From a virus, in the IMG/VR virus record IMGVR_UViG_3300025141_009279, positions 1-30,905 of that record: DNA of 30,905 bases, one strand, 5' to 3'. Of this stretch, positions 1 through 7,696 are shown one piece after another (the first letter of the stretch is position 1; each line of letters opens with the position of its first letter). Both the position numbers and the translations under genes were made by a program. The notes under the pieces were generated by a model. It was not told the origin of the DNA. It was given only the letters and a program-made list of their open reading frames with translations, and searched no databases.

Positions 1-91
1 CAAGCGTTGAGGCGACATTGTCTGCTAATTTATTAACGCCTTCAAGTATTTTCTGTTGTAGATCTTGGTGGGAACTGAATTTTCTGGACAC
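1..91 (-). CDS. groEL: GroEL-type chaperonin large subunit, N-terminal fragment (cut by window edge)
   Basis: Only the first 30 codons are inside the window; the gene runs off the left edge. Translation from a GTG at 91 gives MSRKFSSHQDLQQ, then KILEGVNKLADNVASTL. This matches the start of GroEL, where a variable head is followed by a conserved 'R..ml.GVn.LAdaV..TLGPKGRNV' segment that begins the equatorial ATP-binding domain. A strong Shine-Dalgarno AGGAG lies five bases before the GTG, which decides the start. GroEL forms the 14-mer folding chamber in the cytoplasm. The gene for a matching GroES-like cofactor lies about 17 kb upstream, so the phage seems to bring both halves. The 94 bases between this start and the upstream gene hold an AT-rich stretch but no promoter I can defend. 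Confidence is limited only by the short length. Confidence 0.8.
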   Translation of the reverse strand, partial: MSRKFSSHQDLQQKILEGVNKLADNVASTL

Positions 92-185
92 AAGTGCTCC
101 TAATGTGTGTTTATATTACCATGAGTTGTTAGGAATTTAAATAGATTTGTTACTTTTCGATATGTTTTGCGCGGAGGTTCTTCAA

Positions 186-1877
186 TTAGTCGGAGCCAAC
201 TTCTTGCTCAACTTTCTTTGTCTTCTCGCCGATGGAGTTTGATGCTGCGATGGCTGCATTTGCCGGGTCGGTCTTGAGACCTCCGCCGAAGAATTCTTGT
301 AGACTGCTTGTTAACACTTTAAGCTCACGGAAGATGGAGAATACTTTCTCATTAATAATATCCCCATACATTTCAACCATTTCGTGCACATAGGACTGGC
401 CGACAAACAGTCTTCCAATATAGGGTTCTTTCTCGCCGAGGGCCCTCGCAACAGTTTCTATCCCGTTTTTATTGATTAGCCACTGCTTCCGTGTGACATA
501 ACCGTAAGTCTTCAACAACGCATCAAAAAAGACTTTCCTATCTCCAGCAGCCTGCAGTTCTCTCAAGTATTTTACCGAATCCTCAGCGGAAGCATAATTT
601 TTCGTAACGCTGGCAGATGCCTTAGCGCTCGATCTCGCTTTGGATGCTGCAGCAATGAGCGCTTTGTGTCTAGTTCTGAGCGTATCGCTAACCCTCCCAG
701 CAAACCTATAAAGGTCAAGTGTTTTAATGTGGCTAGCGGCCCGGGCCGACTTCTCGGGCATTAGATCGCGCACCAGTTGTATACGTGATTCGGAACTAGC
801 TTCTCCAGTCTCTTTGTCGAAGGCGTCAAAGACGGCGTCCTTAAAATCTTCGGCGTCCGAAATGTCAGCCGCGGCTGCTACATCATCATATACCTCTTCA
901 AAGTGCGCTTCCCACCAGTGGCGACCGTCATCATCGACCACCTCACCAACGTAATTCGGAACAGGCTCAACATATGTGAGCGCTCGTGATGCATCTGGGG
1001 AGATACCATCCTCCCCCAAAGGTAGTCTTAGGTTTTCTTGGTATTTGCCACCAGTGTGGGACAGGATATCCAACAGGTTTTCAAATCTGAATGTAAACCG
1101 AAAAAACTTAATTTCCCCAACGAGATCCGAGCCTTCGCCGTCCAAGAGTTTCAAAGCCACAATATATTTCATCTCCTCAACCGGGACTGAGCCTAGGCCG
1201 GCGAGATCTTTAATAAGATCCTCAATCGAACCCTTGACAACTGGAGCGTCGTCGGACAGAAGTTTAAGACTTATGGGTTCGCCGGTGCCACTGGTGAGAT
1301 CCGCGATGGTTTGGTTACCGGTTGGGATTTGTTCTCCGCCGAGCAACACGGCCACAAAAGATTCAAATGTGAAGCCGGCCGAAGATGCGTTAAAGTTCTG
1401 GAGTATTCGTGTAAGAGTCTTATAGAAAACTAGATAACCTAGAATTCTACTAATTGTTTGTTTGGAATCATTCAGGTCGATCCCGGCCCCTTCCATGTCT
1501 GCAGAACGAGCAACATCCCTAGTTGTTGTTCTGCTGTAGAAGGAAGAAAGTGCTCGCAACTTACCAGCAAAATCTTTCGTGCGCCCAATACCAATCTGCT
1601 CCAAAAATCTTTCAAGCTGAATTCTAGCGTCCGACGGGTTCTCACCCTCGGCTGTGGCTGCACCCCAAGCCAACTCGGTTAACTGAAGTTCTGGAATGCC
1701 GTCCCATGATAAAGTAATCCCCTCCCTAGGAGAGGCTTCTTCCTGCAGAAGCGGGGCGTCCACGTCCATTGCCTGTTCCACCATCTCCAAGAGAACACCT
1801 AAATTAAGAAGGGTTTTCTTTTTCTTGGGCTTGAAGAAATTTTCTACAAGAAGGTCGAGGTCTTTTTTACTTTCCAT
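186..1877 (-). CDS. Large unknown phage protein with a possible PD-(D/E)XK-like core
   Basis: This 563-aa protein is not one I can name. The N-terminus is Lys-rich (KPKKKK near residue 17). The middle is mixed, with the string AGFTFESFVAVLLGG (about residues 165-180), then IADLTSG and EPISLKLLSD about 20 and 30 residues later. That order of Glu in a helix, Asp, then a Ser-Leu-Lys strand resembles the E...D...xLK layout of PD-(D/E)XK nucleases. This is inference from spacing, not a confident family match. Residues 330-420 are acidic and Ala-rich with probable long helices, and the C-terminus ends in Lys/Glu-rich sequence. Similar long proteins occur near structural genes of marine myoviruses, so a virion or internal protein is the main alternative. 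It sits 14 bp after the amidase gene and 94 bp before groEL. Confidence 0.6.
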   Translation of the reverse strand: MESKKDLDLLVENFFKPKKKKTLLNLGVLLEMVEQAMDVDAPLLQEEASPREGITLSWDGIPELQLTELAWGAATAEGENPSDARIQLERFLEQIGIGRTKDFAGKLRALSSFYSRTTTRDVARSADMEGAGIDLNDSKQTISRILGYLVFYKTLTRILQNFNASSAGFTFESFVAVLLGGEQIPTGNQTIADLTSGTGEPISLKLLSDDAPVVKGSIEDLIKDLAGLGSVPVEEMKYIVALKLLDGEGSDLVGEIKFFRFTFRFENLLDILSHTGGKYQENLRLPLGEDGISPDASRALTYVEPVPNYVGEVVDDDGRHWWEAHFEEVYDDVAAAADISDAEDFKDAVFDAFDKETGEASSESRIQLVRDLMPEKSARAASHIKTLDLYRFAGRVSDTLRTRHKALIAAASKARSSAKASASVTKNYASAEDSVKYLRELQAAGDRKVFFDALLKTYGYVTRKQWLINKNGIETVARALGEKEPYIGRLFVGQSYVHEMVEMYGDIINEKVFSIFRELKVLTSSLQEFFGGGLKTDPANAAIAASNSIGEKTKKVEQEVGSD

Positions 1878-1891
1878 GCTATTAATTAGTT

Positions 1892-2800
1892 TTAATCTTC
1901 GTTAAGTTCTTTAATAATTTCACCGAGTTTCAAGCCAGCGCAGTCAATCTTCCTCTTGGAAAGATTAAAGTGACAGACGACTCCGCGGAAAAGACCCTTT
2001 GCGGAATCAACGTGATAGCCTGTCTTGTAATTGCCGTTAGGGTCTTCGGGGCAAGCCAGTGGAATCTCATAATGCTTGCACAAAACCCTGAGAAGTTCCC
2101 GATAAGAATCTAGTTGACTCGGGTAGTAACCCAAGTGAGGGGGGTGCTTGCGCCCGTGGGTCACAGAGTCGTCCAGTATAGGACGGCGTCCAAACCCCTT
2201 CTTGGTGTACCACTTTTGATACTTCGCGTAGTATGCATTGCTAAAATCGATACCGATACTGATATCATTAACGCCGCGTGCATGCCACGCAACGTTATTC
2301 GTATCCACCATCTGATAGATGGTACCATCGTTATCTATAACGAAGTGAGAAGAGATCTTTCTTTTCTTTAGGATCTTAAAACAAGATTGTGCGCTAAGCG
2401 CGGCGTCCCAATGAGTGACGATCATGGTTGGCTTGCGCTCAAAATTCAAAGAAGTTTGATAACTGGATGGTGGAAGCTCTAGGGCACCGTCTTCATTCAT
2501 GGTCACAGTGTTGCAACCGATGGGCACTTCCTCACCATTGCAAATGATGTGATCAGTCGTGACGGTGGGGGTGTGCACTTCTTCCATCGGCTCAATACCA
2601 TCGGCCTCCCTTTTGGTCAAAGCTCTTCTGAAAGTCGTTGGACCAACAAGGCCGTCAACCGTCAAGCGATGTTGATTTTGAAAAATCTTAATCTGCTTTA
2701 CTAGCTCGGAGTCCTGTTCGGTACCACCAAACCACGACGGGTCCCACCCATTTTTTTTCGCAGAACTAGAGTTATATTTTATTATATCTACAAACTTCAT
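1892..2800 (-). CDS. Endolysin: N-acetylmuramoyl-L-alanine amidase with N-terminal peptidoglycan-binding domain
   Basis: The enzyme cleaves the bond between N-acetylmuramic acid and L-alanine in murein at lysis. Residues about 30-65 form a PG_binding_1 module (IKIFQNQHRLTVDGLVGP). From about residue 115 an Amidase_2 (T7 lysozyme-like) domain follows. It has a zinc ligand in IVTHWDA, the strand SSHFVIDNDGTIYQMVD, the WHARG segment, and a C-terminal CHFNLSKRKIDCAG carrying the His...Lys-x-Asp-Cys ligand set. No signal peptide is present, so a holin or other release route is needed. I chose the ATG at 2800, ten bases after the clpP stop. An upstream in-frame ATG at 2836 would add 12 residues encoded inside the end of clpP and looks incidental. 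Neither start has a strong ribosome site. Confidence 0.9.
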   Translation of the reverse strand: MKFVDIIKYNSSSAKKNGWDPSWFGGTEQDSELVKQIKIFQNQHRLTVDGLVGPTTFRRALTKREADGIEPMEEVHTPTVTTDHIICNGEEVPIGCNTVTMNEDGALELPPSSYQTSLNFERKPTMIVTHWDAALSAQSCFKILKKRKISSHFVIDNDGTIYQMVDTNNVAWHARGVNDISIGIDFSNAYYAKYQKWYTKKGFGRRPILDDSVTHGRKHPPHLGYYPSQLDSYRELLRVLCKHYEIPLACPEDPNGNYKTGYHVDSAKGLFRGVVCHFNLSKRKIDCAGLKLGEIIKELNED

Positions 2801-2810
2801 CTTAAACCAA

Positions 2811-3452
2811 TTAAATAATCTCGTCCACAATCCCATATTTTAGTGCCTGCTGGGCGTCAAAGTAGACATTCACCTTTTGGTCAAGAATCTTTTTAATTTG
2901 TCTCTTCTTAAGTTTACTCTCTTGTTCCAAGGCAGCAAAGTATCTTTCCTGCACCCATTTAAATTCATCGAACTCATTTTCTAAACTGAATATTGCCCCG
3001 TGATGGCCAGCGGAAACGCTGTGAAGCATGACGCGACAATTCGCACCAATCTTCCGCTTCCCCTTCGTTCCAGACGCTAACAATAAGACGCCGGCAGACA
3101 TGACCTCCCCCAAACCAATCGTACTAATTTCGCAGTCTGCTCTAACGACTCTCATCGCGTCATAGATAGCAAACATGTCAGACGCGGCGCCTCCGGGGGT
3201 GCAGAGCACCACGTCAATGGGCTTGAAGGACACAGCACCAGTGTCTGGATCAACTTCCTTCCCAGTCTCTCTCAGAGAGAACAAACCGTATACAGTCTCC
3301 ATCCCCCTCTCGTCGTCAATGCTTCCGTACAATCCGATGGTACGCATTTCCGGCTTTGGAGGAGGGCCCATCATTATTGGCGGCATGACAAAGTCTAGTT
3401 CTTCGTCAACACAGTTCGGGCAGGCCGGGCAGCCCTTATCACTGCTACTCAT
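2811..3452 (-). CDS. clpP: ClpP-family serine protease with an altered triad
   Basis: This 213-aa protein has the ClpP/crotonase-fold order. A first strand contains GLYGSIDDE, then DVVLCTPGG corresponds to the ClpP 'INSPGG' oxyanion loop. GEVMSAGVLLLASG carries the nucleophilic Ser (about residue 118), and RVMLHSVSAG carries the His. The C-terminus YFDAQQALKYGIVDEII matches the conserved 'A.EA.eYGliD' end. By alignment to that end, the third catalytic residue (Asp in E. coli ClpP) falls on Asn. The first 25 residues include CPACPNC, a zinc-finger-like Cys cluster absent from ordinary ClpP. Phages use ClpP-type enzymes for prohead maturation or partnered with host ClpX/ClpA; I cannot tell which here. 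It lies between a small unknown and the amidase. Confidence 0.88.
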   Translation of the reverse strand: MSSSDKGCPACPNCVDEELDFVMPPIMMGPPPKPEMRTIGLYGSIDDERGMETVYGLFSLRETGKEVDPDTGAVSFKPIDVVLCTPGGAASDMFAIYDAMRVVRADCEISTIGLGEVMSAGVLLLASGTKGKRKIGANCRVMLHSVSAGHHGAIFSLENEFDEFKWVQERYFAALEQESKLKKRQIKKILDQKVNVYFDAQQALKYGIVDEII

Positions 3453-3749
3453 TTATTTTCCTTTTTTAATTAGTTTGAACGAACCGTTTTTCTTCAACTG
3501 ATAGAACGGGTGGGGGAAACTCTTGACCCACGCTTTCCACTCTTTCTCGGAGGAAAACTCCTTGCGGTAACCTAGAATAACTTTCTTCTGTTTGCGAGAA
3601 CCGCCCTCGATACATTGAATCCAGTCTTTAAATAGCTTAACTACTTTATTCTGTTTTCTCTTCGGTGTATCAACAAGTTCAAGTTGGACTTTGTAGTGCA
3701 GCTTACCGCTGTCATCGACAGACTCCTTCCATGCGTATGCTTCTACCAT
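3453..3749 (-). CDS. Small basic protein of unknown function
   Basis: This 98-aa protein is strongly basic (many Lys, for example TPKRKQNKVVKLFKDW and SRKQKKVILGYRKEF). No family is recognised. The start is set by AGGAG seven bases before the ATG at 3749, giving MVEAYAWKES; an in-frame upstream start would lie before that ribosome site. The sequence alternates short strands with aromatic residues (FPHPFYQLKKNGSFKLIKK). This suggests a small beta-rich fold that could bind nucleic acid, but that is a guess. The stop is directly followed by the ATG region of clpP without a gap. Confidence 0.65.
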   Translation of the reverse strand: MVEAYAWKESVDDSGKLHYKVQLELVDTPKRKQNKVVKLFKDWIQCIEGGSRKQKKVILGYRKEFSSEKEWKAWVKSFPHPFYQLKKNGSFKLIKKGK

Positions 3750-3778
3750 TGTATCTCCTATATTCCTATATAGTAACA

Positions 3779-4177
3779 TTATTGTGTATCTTCCCGGTTC
3801 ATTGAATCAAGGGCATACTGAACAGCACTGTTCCAGTCCTTGAATGGTAAAATTCCGTGCATCTTGCGCGGATATGTAGTAAAAAACTTCTGAATTATTC
3901 CCGTCTGCCACGAGACGAGTACTCTGTTATCGATTTCTCTGATGAATTTGATCTCCTTCTTTGCCATCCCCGACTGTTCAAGGTGTTCGTATTTCTTCTT
4001 GCAGATGAACTCCATATCAGAGTTCATGTGGTATGCTAACAATATTATTTTCTTATTTAGTTCTTCAAAGACAACTGTAAGTTGTCCCAAGAAGACTAGG
4101 GCGTGTAGGATTTTGTAGGTAAAGGCGCCACAGACAAACCAAAGGAGAGTCTTGACGAGTTGAATATCGAGTTCCAT
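3779..4177 (-). CDS. Small protein with N-terminal membrane segment, unknown function
   Basis: The 132-aa product has one hydrophobic helix near the N-terminus (about residues 8-36, LLWFVCGAFTYKILHALVFL...). A long charged, probably helical segment (FEELNKK to KKKYEHLEQ) follows, then a C-terminal region with HGILPFKDWNSAVQYALDSM. The layout suits an inner-membrane-anchored protein facing the cytoplasm. It is not an obvious holin or spanin because it has a single helix and a long soluble tail. No strong ribosome site is visible before the ATG. The function is unknown. Confidence 0.6.
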   Translation of the reverse strand: MELDIQLVKTLLWFVCGAFTYKILHALVFLGQLTVVFEELNKKIILLAYHMNSDMEFICKKKYEHLEQSGMAKKEIKFIREIDNRVLVSWQTGIIQKFFTTYPRKMHGILPFKDWNSAVQYALDSMNREDTQ

Positions 4178-4211
4178 GCTTTACAGCATATCACAAAGGG
4201 GTGGGTTATTC

Positions 4212-4237
4212 AAGTAAAAAGTGGATTTATTTTACTT
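4212..4237. other. AT-rich perfect inverted repeat at the 3' end of the acidic-protein gene
   Basis: AAGTAAAA and TTTTACTT pair perfectly over 8 bp around a 10-base loop, and the repeat overlaps the stop codon of the gene ending at 4232. On the plus strand it runs into TTTTT. On the transcribed minus strand no U-tract follows, so it is not a convincing terminator for these genes. Confidence 0.35.
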
Positions 4238-4852
4238 TTTTGCGTCACGGACAAGACGGGCAGCGACGCGTCGTGTCAGTTTTTCGACAAGCTTGGCTGG
4301 AATTCGGCCTTCTTTGTTGAGTCGCTCTCCTCGCTCCTCGACATCTTCGTCGGAAGCTTGACCGGGCTTACCTGAGTGCGTTTCCTTTTTACGATCGGCG
4401 TCAGGGATATCGCCCTTGTTACCACCGTAGGGTGCTTCCTCTTCTAGAGCGGGCTCTTCTTCGGGGAGTTCGACATCAGTGATCTCTACATCCTCGACCT
4501 CTCCCTCTCCCTCGGGAGGCAGTTCCTCGCCGGGGCCTTCATCACTACTTACGGTCACCTCAGTACCGGTAACATCACCAATGGCATCGGCGATGGCAGA
4601 GACAAGCGCCTCAACAGTCTCAGGATCCACGTCAAGAGCAGCCTCATCATCAACGACAGCCAGTTCATCAGCCTCTTCGTCGGCGACATGATCCTCAGCA
4701 CCTAGTTCATCTTCGGTAGCATGAAGCTCAGACTCTAATTCGTCTTCTTCATCCAAAGTATCAACAAAAGTCTCCGTGAGATTGTCTAGGGTAGCTAGCT
4801 TCATGAAGCGTCTGACGGTACCCTCGGAAAGTAGTGATTTGCGGCTGCTCAT
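4232..4852 (-). CDS. Highly acidic protein, possible prohead scaffold/core component
   Basis: This 206-aa protein opens with MSSRKSLLSEGTVRRFMKLATL. It then becomes extremely acidic (DEEDELESEL..., EEADELAVVDDE, EGEGEVEDVEITDVELPEEEP) for some 120 residues. It ends in a basic helix (KLVEKLTRRVAARLVRDAKK). A 'LLSEGTVRRFMKLA' head is a form I associate with small acidic proteins of marine T4-like phages. An acidic, low-complexity centre with a basic C-terminal helix is typical of scaffold proteins. The function is therefore inferred from composition only. The start has AAGGAG upstream (TTAAGGAGAACACG then ATG). A possible promoter with a perfect TATAAT lies about 40 bp upstream. Confidence 0.6.
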   Translation of the reverse strand: MSSRKSLLSEGTVRRFMKLATLDNLTETFVDTLDEEDELESELHATEDELGAEDHVADEEADELAVVDDEAALDVDPETVEALVSAIADAIGDVTGTEVTVSSDEGPGEELPPEGEGEVEDVEITDVELPEEEPALEEEAPYGGNKGDIPDADRKKETHSGKPGQASDEDVEERGERLNKEGRIPAKLVEKLTRRVAARLVRDAKK

Positions 4853-4889
4853 TTATCGTGTTCTCCTTAAAAACAATAGCATGTTATCA

Positions 4890-4918
4890 ATTATAAGTAG
4901 TCGTAATGGTCGTTAACG
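4890..4918 (-). promoter_or_regulatory. Weak candidate promoter upstream of the acidic-protein gene
   Basis: The minus strand carries a perfect TATAAT (complement of 4890-4895). No good TTGACA lies 16-18 bp upstream; the base run at that spacing is CGTTAA. It could be an activator-dependent or late promoter, or chance in this AT-rich 60-bp gap. Confidence 0.25.
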
Positions 4919-5167
4919 GCAATTATTTATTCTGTTTAAATTGTTGATTCTTTTCTTCATCTTAATCTTCAAACCATCCTCGATTTGTTTGATCCTAACA
5001 AAGCTGACTCCGATTCTTTCAGAGATTTCCCGCAAAGTCATCTTCCCATGTTTGGCGACCGCTATATCGGTGCAATTTAGGTCTTCATCGTACTGTATCC
5101 ACAAACGGCAATCCTCAACGGGACATGCAACGTCGTGCTTAACACATGTTTCAGCACATTCTCTCAT
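4913..5167 (-). CDS. Small HTH protein resembling sigma-factor region 4, with Cys-rich head
   Basis: The 84-aa protein has an N-terminal Cys cluster (CAETC, then CPVEDC, then LNC, within residues 4-32), likely a small zinc site. It then has a helix-turn-helix: TLREISERIGVSFVRIKQIEDGL (about residues 44-66). That HTH matches the 'TL.EIg..lGVs..RvrQIe..al' signature of sigma-70 region 4.2, which contacts the -35 element. A basic tail follows (KIKMKKRINNLNR). It may be a transcription regulator or a stand-alone region-4 protein acting on host RNA polymerase, but this is inference. The stop of the upstream 108-aa gene overlaps its start by one base. Confidence 0.7.
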   Translation of the reverse strand: MRECAETCVKHDVACPVEDCRLWIQYDEDLNCTDIAVAKHGKMTLREISERIGVSFVRIKQIEDGLKIKMKKRINNLNRINNCR

Positions 5168-5493
5168 TATATATCTTCTCCTGTTTTTATTATATCAAAT
5201 ATATCTTCTAATTCTTTGTCGGAAAAAACAAATTTATCAAGTTCCTCTTTTCCTTTCTCAATTAATTTCATAGATTTTTCTCGCTTCTTAATACTTTGAA
5301 TGTTATTTTCTTCTTTGTACCCGTTAATGTATTGTAGAATTAACTCATTGTTTTCCAAATATCCGTCGACCATTGCTTTAAAAAAACGCACCTGAGACAG
5401 ATCATCGTGCCGCAATCTTATGCGAAGATCTACGTGTTTCTTTACTTCTATCGCAAAGTTAATCTTTTTATGGTCCGGGCCGTAGCGATTCAT
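5167..5493 (-). CDS. Unknown 108-aa protein, possibly ribbon-helix-helix-like
   Basis: The protein begins with a short beta-like segment (INFAIEVKKHVDLRIRLRHDDLSQVRFFKAMVDGYL), followed by helical charged sequence. A strand then two helices with 'D.SQ..FF.a.v.gYL' resembles ribbon-helix-helix proteins. The rest is Lys/Glu-rich with a probable coiled coil (SIKKREKSMKLIEKGKEELDKF). The gene overlaps the end of the IMPDH-like gene by four bases (ATGA type). The function is unknown. Confidence 0.6.
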   Translation of the reverse strand: MNRYGPDHKKINFAIEVKKHVDLRIRLRHDDLSQVRFFKAMVDGYLENNELILQYINGYKEENNIQSIKKREKSMKLIEKGKEELDKFVFSDKELEDIFDIIKTGEDI

Positions 5494-6509
5494 TTGTTTA
5501 GGATATGTGTTGAGCTTTCAACTCGGCCGGCAGGTGTCTGCCGTATAAACTCTGCCTTCGCCCACAATCCATTTATATTTTTCGCGCCACTATATGAAAA
5601 TCCCGAGAGAATACCAGCCCGCAATTCAGTGAGCACAGCTATAGCATCACCCTTATAGGGGATGGTAGTAGCAATCCCCTCCGCGAAGGAGTATTCCCCC
5701 TTCCAGTCGGTTTGGGCCGCGGGCGAGGCCATACCACGATAGGATTTGTGTTCCATCCCATCAACACTTATTATATCACCTGGGGCTTGTGTGGTGCCTG
5801 CCAGCAGAGAGCCGACCATTACGAAGTCAGCGCCTGCAGCAAGAGCCTTAACAATGTCCCCAGAGTTTTTGATGCCGCCGTCGGCAATAATCGGTATGGC
5901 CAGATCAAGCTCTGCACACCTTCGGAGAGCCTCTATGCTGGGGACGCCATGGCCCGTCTGAATTCGGGTAGAACAGATAGAGCCCCCGCCAATACCGACA
6001 CGTACACTGTGGGCACCCCAGTCACACAAATCCTGATAAGCCTCAGCCGTCGCGACGTTGCCAGCCATGATGTGGGCGTTGTTACTAAACTCTAAATTCA
6101 ATTGTTTCAGCGCCTCTCTCACCATAGAGTGATGTCCGTGAGCCACATCAACACAGAGAACCTCAGCACCGACCTCTATCAAGGTGGAGGCGCGCTCCAT
6201 ATAATCGCCGTTTACCCCGATGGCAGCGCCAATGGGTGCGTTGGACCGGGCAAACATCGTAGCCCTTTTAACCATCTTCGCTTGTTGGGTGACGTTGTTG
6301 TATCTGTGTATGATACCCAAACCCCCTTGGCCGGCCATGGCTGCGGCCATCTCGCTCCCGCAGACAGTATCCATTGGACTAGCGATGATGGGGAGAGAGA
6401 GGTGGGTAAGATCATCCAAGTCATTCCCTATATCTATTTCCTTTCTACTGCCCACATCACTGTACTTTGGTACGAGCAAGACATCGTCGTAAGTTAGGGC
6501 TTCATTCAT
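5490..6509 (-). CDS. IMP dehydrogenase/GMP reductase family protein without CBS domains, probably GMP-reductase-like
   Basis: The 339-aa TIM-barrel enzyme shows the family hallmarks. It has the N-terminal [27 protein letters not shown] and GIIHRY, the active loop [11 protein letters not shown] with the catalytic Cys at about residue 178, the phosphate loop [25 protein letters not shown], and KSYRGMAS. The CBS (Bateman) insert of most IMP dehydrogenases is absent. The segment between YRGM and FAEG is only about 16 residues and lacks the Arg-Tyr pair IMP dehydrogenases use to hydrolyse E-XMP. This points to GMP reductase (GMP + NADPH to IMP + NH3). Other segments, such as SYSGAKNI and [10 protein letters not shown], look more like IMP dehydrogenase, so the direction is not settled. 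The ATG at 6509 has AAGGAA upstream; 18 extra upstream residues are unlikely. Confidence 0.85.
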   Translation of the reverse strand: MNEALTYDDVLLVPKYSDVGSRKEIDIGNDLDDLTHLSLPIIASPMDTVCGSEMAAAMAGQGGLGIIHRYNNVTQQAKMVKRATMFARSNAPIGAAIGVNGDYMERASTLIEVGAEVLCVDVAHGHHSMVREALKQLNLEFSNNAHIMAGNVATAEAYQDLCDWGAHSVRVGIGGGSICSTRIQTGHGVPSIEALRRCAELDLAIPIIADGGIKNSGDIVKALAAGADFVMVGSLLAGTTQAPGDIISVDGMEHKSYRGMASPAAQTDWKGEYSFAEGIATTIPYKGDAIAVLTELRAGILSGFSYSGAKNINGLWAKAEFIRQTPAGRVESSTHILNK

Positions 6510-6741
6510 TTTGGGTTTCCTTATAACATTTCGGACAGAGAAGTCTTGTCGCGCCGCTCTCAAAATTGCATTCTATTCTCCATGTGTTAACCGTCTCCTG
6601 AGTTCTTTCAAAAGGCGCATCACATGTAGCACAATTGTGGGGCATATTCTGCATATGTTCCAACTGTCGTGACATCTCGTTAATAGCATCCTTATCCCGA
6701 GTCCGCTGCTTACGTCTCTTCATTTTTCTTTCAACACTCAT
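6502..6741 (-). CDS. Small zinc-ribbon-like protein
   Basis: This 79-aa protein has a basic head (MKRRKQRTRDKD) and a helix. Two Cys pairs follow, CATC (about residue 38) and CPKC (about residue 70), spaced like a zinc ribbon. No enzyme family is recognised; a nucleic-acid-binding or adaptor role is possible. The gene overlaps the start of the IMPDH-like gene by eight bases and the end of the methylase by four, so translation is probably coupled. Confidence 0.65.
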   Translation of the reverse strand: MSVERKMKRRKQRTRDKDAINEMSRQLEHMQNMPHNCATCDAPFERTQETVNTWRIECNFESGATRLLCPKCYKETQNE

Positions 6742-7214
6742 ATTGCTCCCATTGTGCCAACAAGTGGCATGCCGTTGTTTGTTCCATCGAAGACAACAAT
6801 CATCGATGGAAAGGGGGCACTATTTTTAGAGTCCCCGAATTTTAAACGTCCCTTGACAAAATAAAGTAAATCAGATCTCATACAATAATTGTGAAAATAC
6901 TTGGTATCTGTCCTGGACGGGATCAAGCATACCACAGAGGTGTTATCTTTCTGGCCTTCTTCGTGAGCCTTCTTAAGCCACTCTCCGATCCCTCTCCCAT
7001 ACGGTGGGTTCATAAAGACACTATGCCCTGACCAGTCTTTATTTAAACCGTTATCCTCTTCTGTGAAATACGATGCGCACTTGGCAGTCTTCTCGGACGC
7101 ACAAGGGTCCAGGGTGAATGTATAAGTTTTATTCAGTTTGTCGTAAAAAGACTGCGGAGTGGCCCACGAATCTGTCTTCGAACTGAAAATTGTTTTCAGT
7201 GTTCTCTCGTCCAT
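6738..7214 (-). CDS. Phage-type DNA N6-adenine methyltransferase
   Basis: The 158-aa protein matches the phage N-6-adenine methyltransferase family (PF05869 type). It opens with an SSKTDSWATPQSFYDKLN motif and continues with FTLDPCASEKTAKC. The catalytic NPPY is in FMNPPYGRGIGEWL (about residue 70), followed by VVCLIPSRTDTKYFHNYC and a C-terminal GRLKFG segment. Such enzymes methylate the N6 of adenine in short sites and can shield phage DNA from restriction. The recognition sequence cannot be read from this. The ATG at 7214 shares one base with the dUTPase stop; a GTG one codon upstream is an alternative start. Confidence 0.88.
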   Translation of the reverse strand: MDERTLKTIFSSKTDSWATPQSFYDKLNKTYTFTLDPCASEKTAKCASYFTEEDNGLNKDWSGHSVFMNPPYGRGIGEWLKKAHEEGQKDNTSVVCLIPSRTDTKYFHNYCMRSDLLYFVKGRLKFGDSKNSAPFPSMIVVFDGTNNGMPLVGTMGAI

Positions 7215-7696
7215 CACAACAAACCTGTTGAACCAAACCCGCCAGTTGCGCGCTCCGAGCCTGTATTCAATAAATCTTCATAAACCTCCTCAATACCACA
7301 AGTAACGATAGGAGTCAAAACGGCCTGAGCGATTTTCTCTCCTGGTTCGATAGTTTGCGTTTCGGCACTTGTATTGTGGAGATTAACATAAACCTCACCA
7401 TCGTAGCCAGAGTCAACCACACATGCGCCGACCAAGAGTTGGCGCTTCGAAGCGATTCCCGATTTATTCTTTATTTCAAGCATATGATTCTCGGGGACCT
7501 CCACCTTAATTCCCGTGGGAAGTAGGCACGAGGCCCCCGGGGACAACGCATATGAGCCATCAACCTTGACGACACACGGAACCTGAAAGGATGTCACATT
7601 ATCCGGACAATAAAACAAGTCCATGCCTGCATCAGTCTCGTGGGCTCGAACTGGCAATTTTGCATTATCTCTAATTCTGTATACTTTAATATTCAT
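7214..7696 (-). CDS. dut: Trimeric dUTPase
   Basis: The enzyme hydrolyses dUTP to dUMP and pyrophosphate, keeping uracil out of DNA and feeding dUMP to ThyX. All five motifs of trimeric dUTPases are visible in 160 aa: ETDAGMDL (I), KNKSGIASKR (II), VVDSGYDGEVYVNLHN (III, with the catalytic Asp and Tyr), IEPGEKIAQAVL (IV) and the Gly-rich tail ERATGGFGSTG (V). The true start is the ATG at 7696, seven bases after AGGAA. A longer reading of 23 more residues overlaps the upstream gene without reason. The C-terminal arm is complete, so the enzyme should be active. Confidence 0.95.
   Translation of the reverse strand: MNIKVYRIRDNAKLPVRAHETDAGMDLFYCPDNVTSFQVPCVVKVDGSYALSPGASCLLPTGIKVEVPENHMLEIKNKSGIASKRQLLVGACVVDSGYDGEVYVNLHNTSAETQTIEPGEKIAQAVLTPIVTCGIEEVYEDLLNTGSERATGGFGSTGLL

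Noticed and set aside
92-185. Possible T4-type late promoter (TATAAATA) before groEL
   Set aside because: Only looser AT-rich strings (TAATATAAAC, TATTTAAAT) occur, without the consensus.
976-1425. Plus-strand open frames of 60-265 aa throughout the window (for example 976-1425, 5712-6095, 7640-8437, 21008-21487)
   Set aside because: All lie opposite well-supported minus-strand genes, have no domain match and no consistent ribosome sites.
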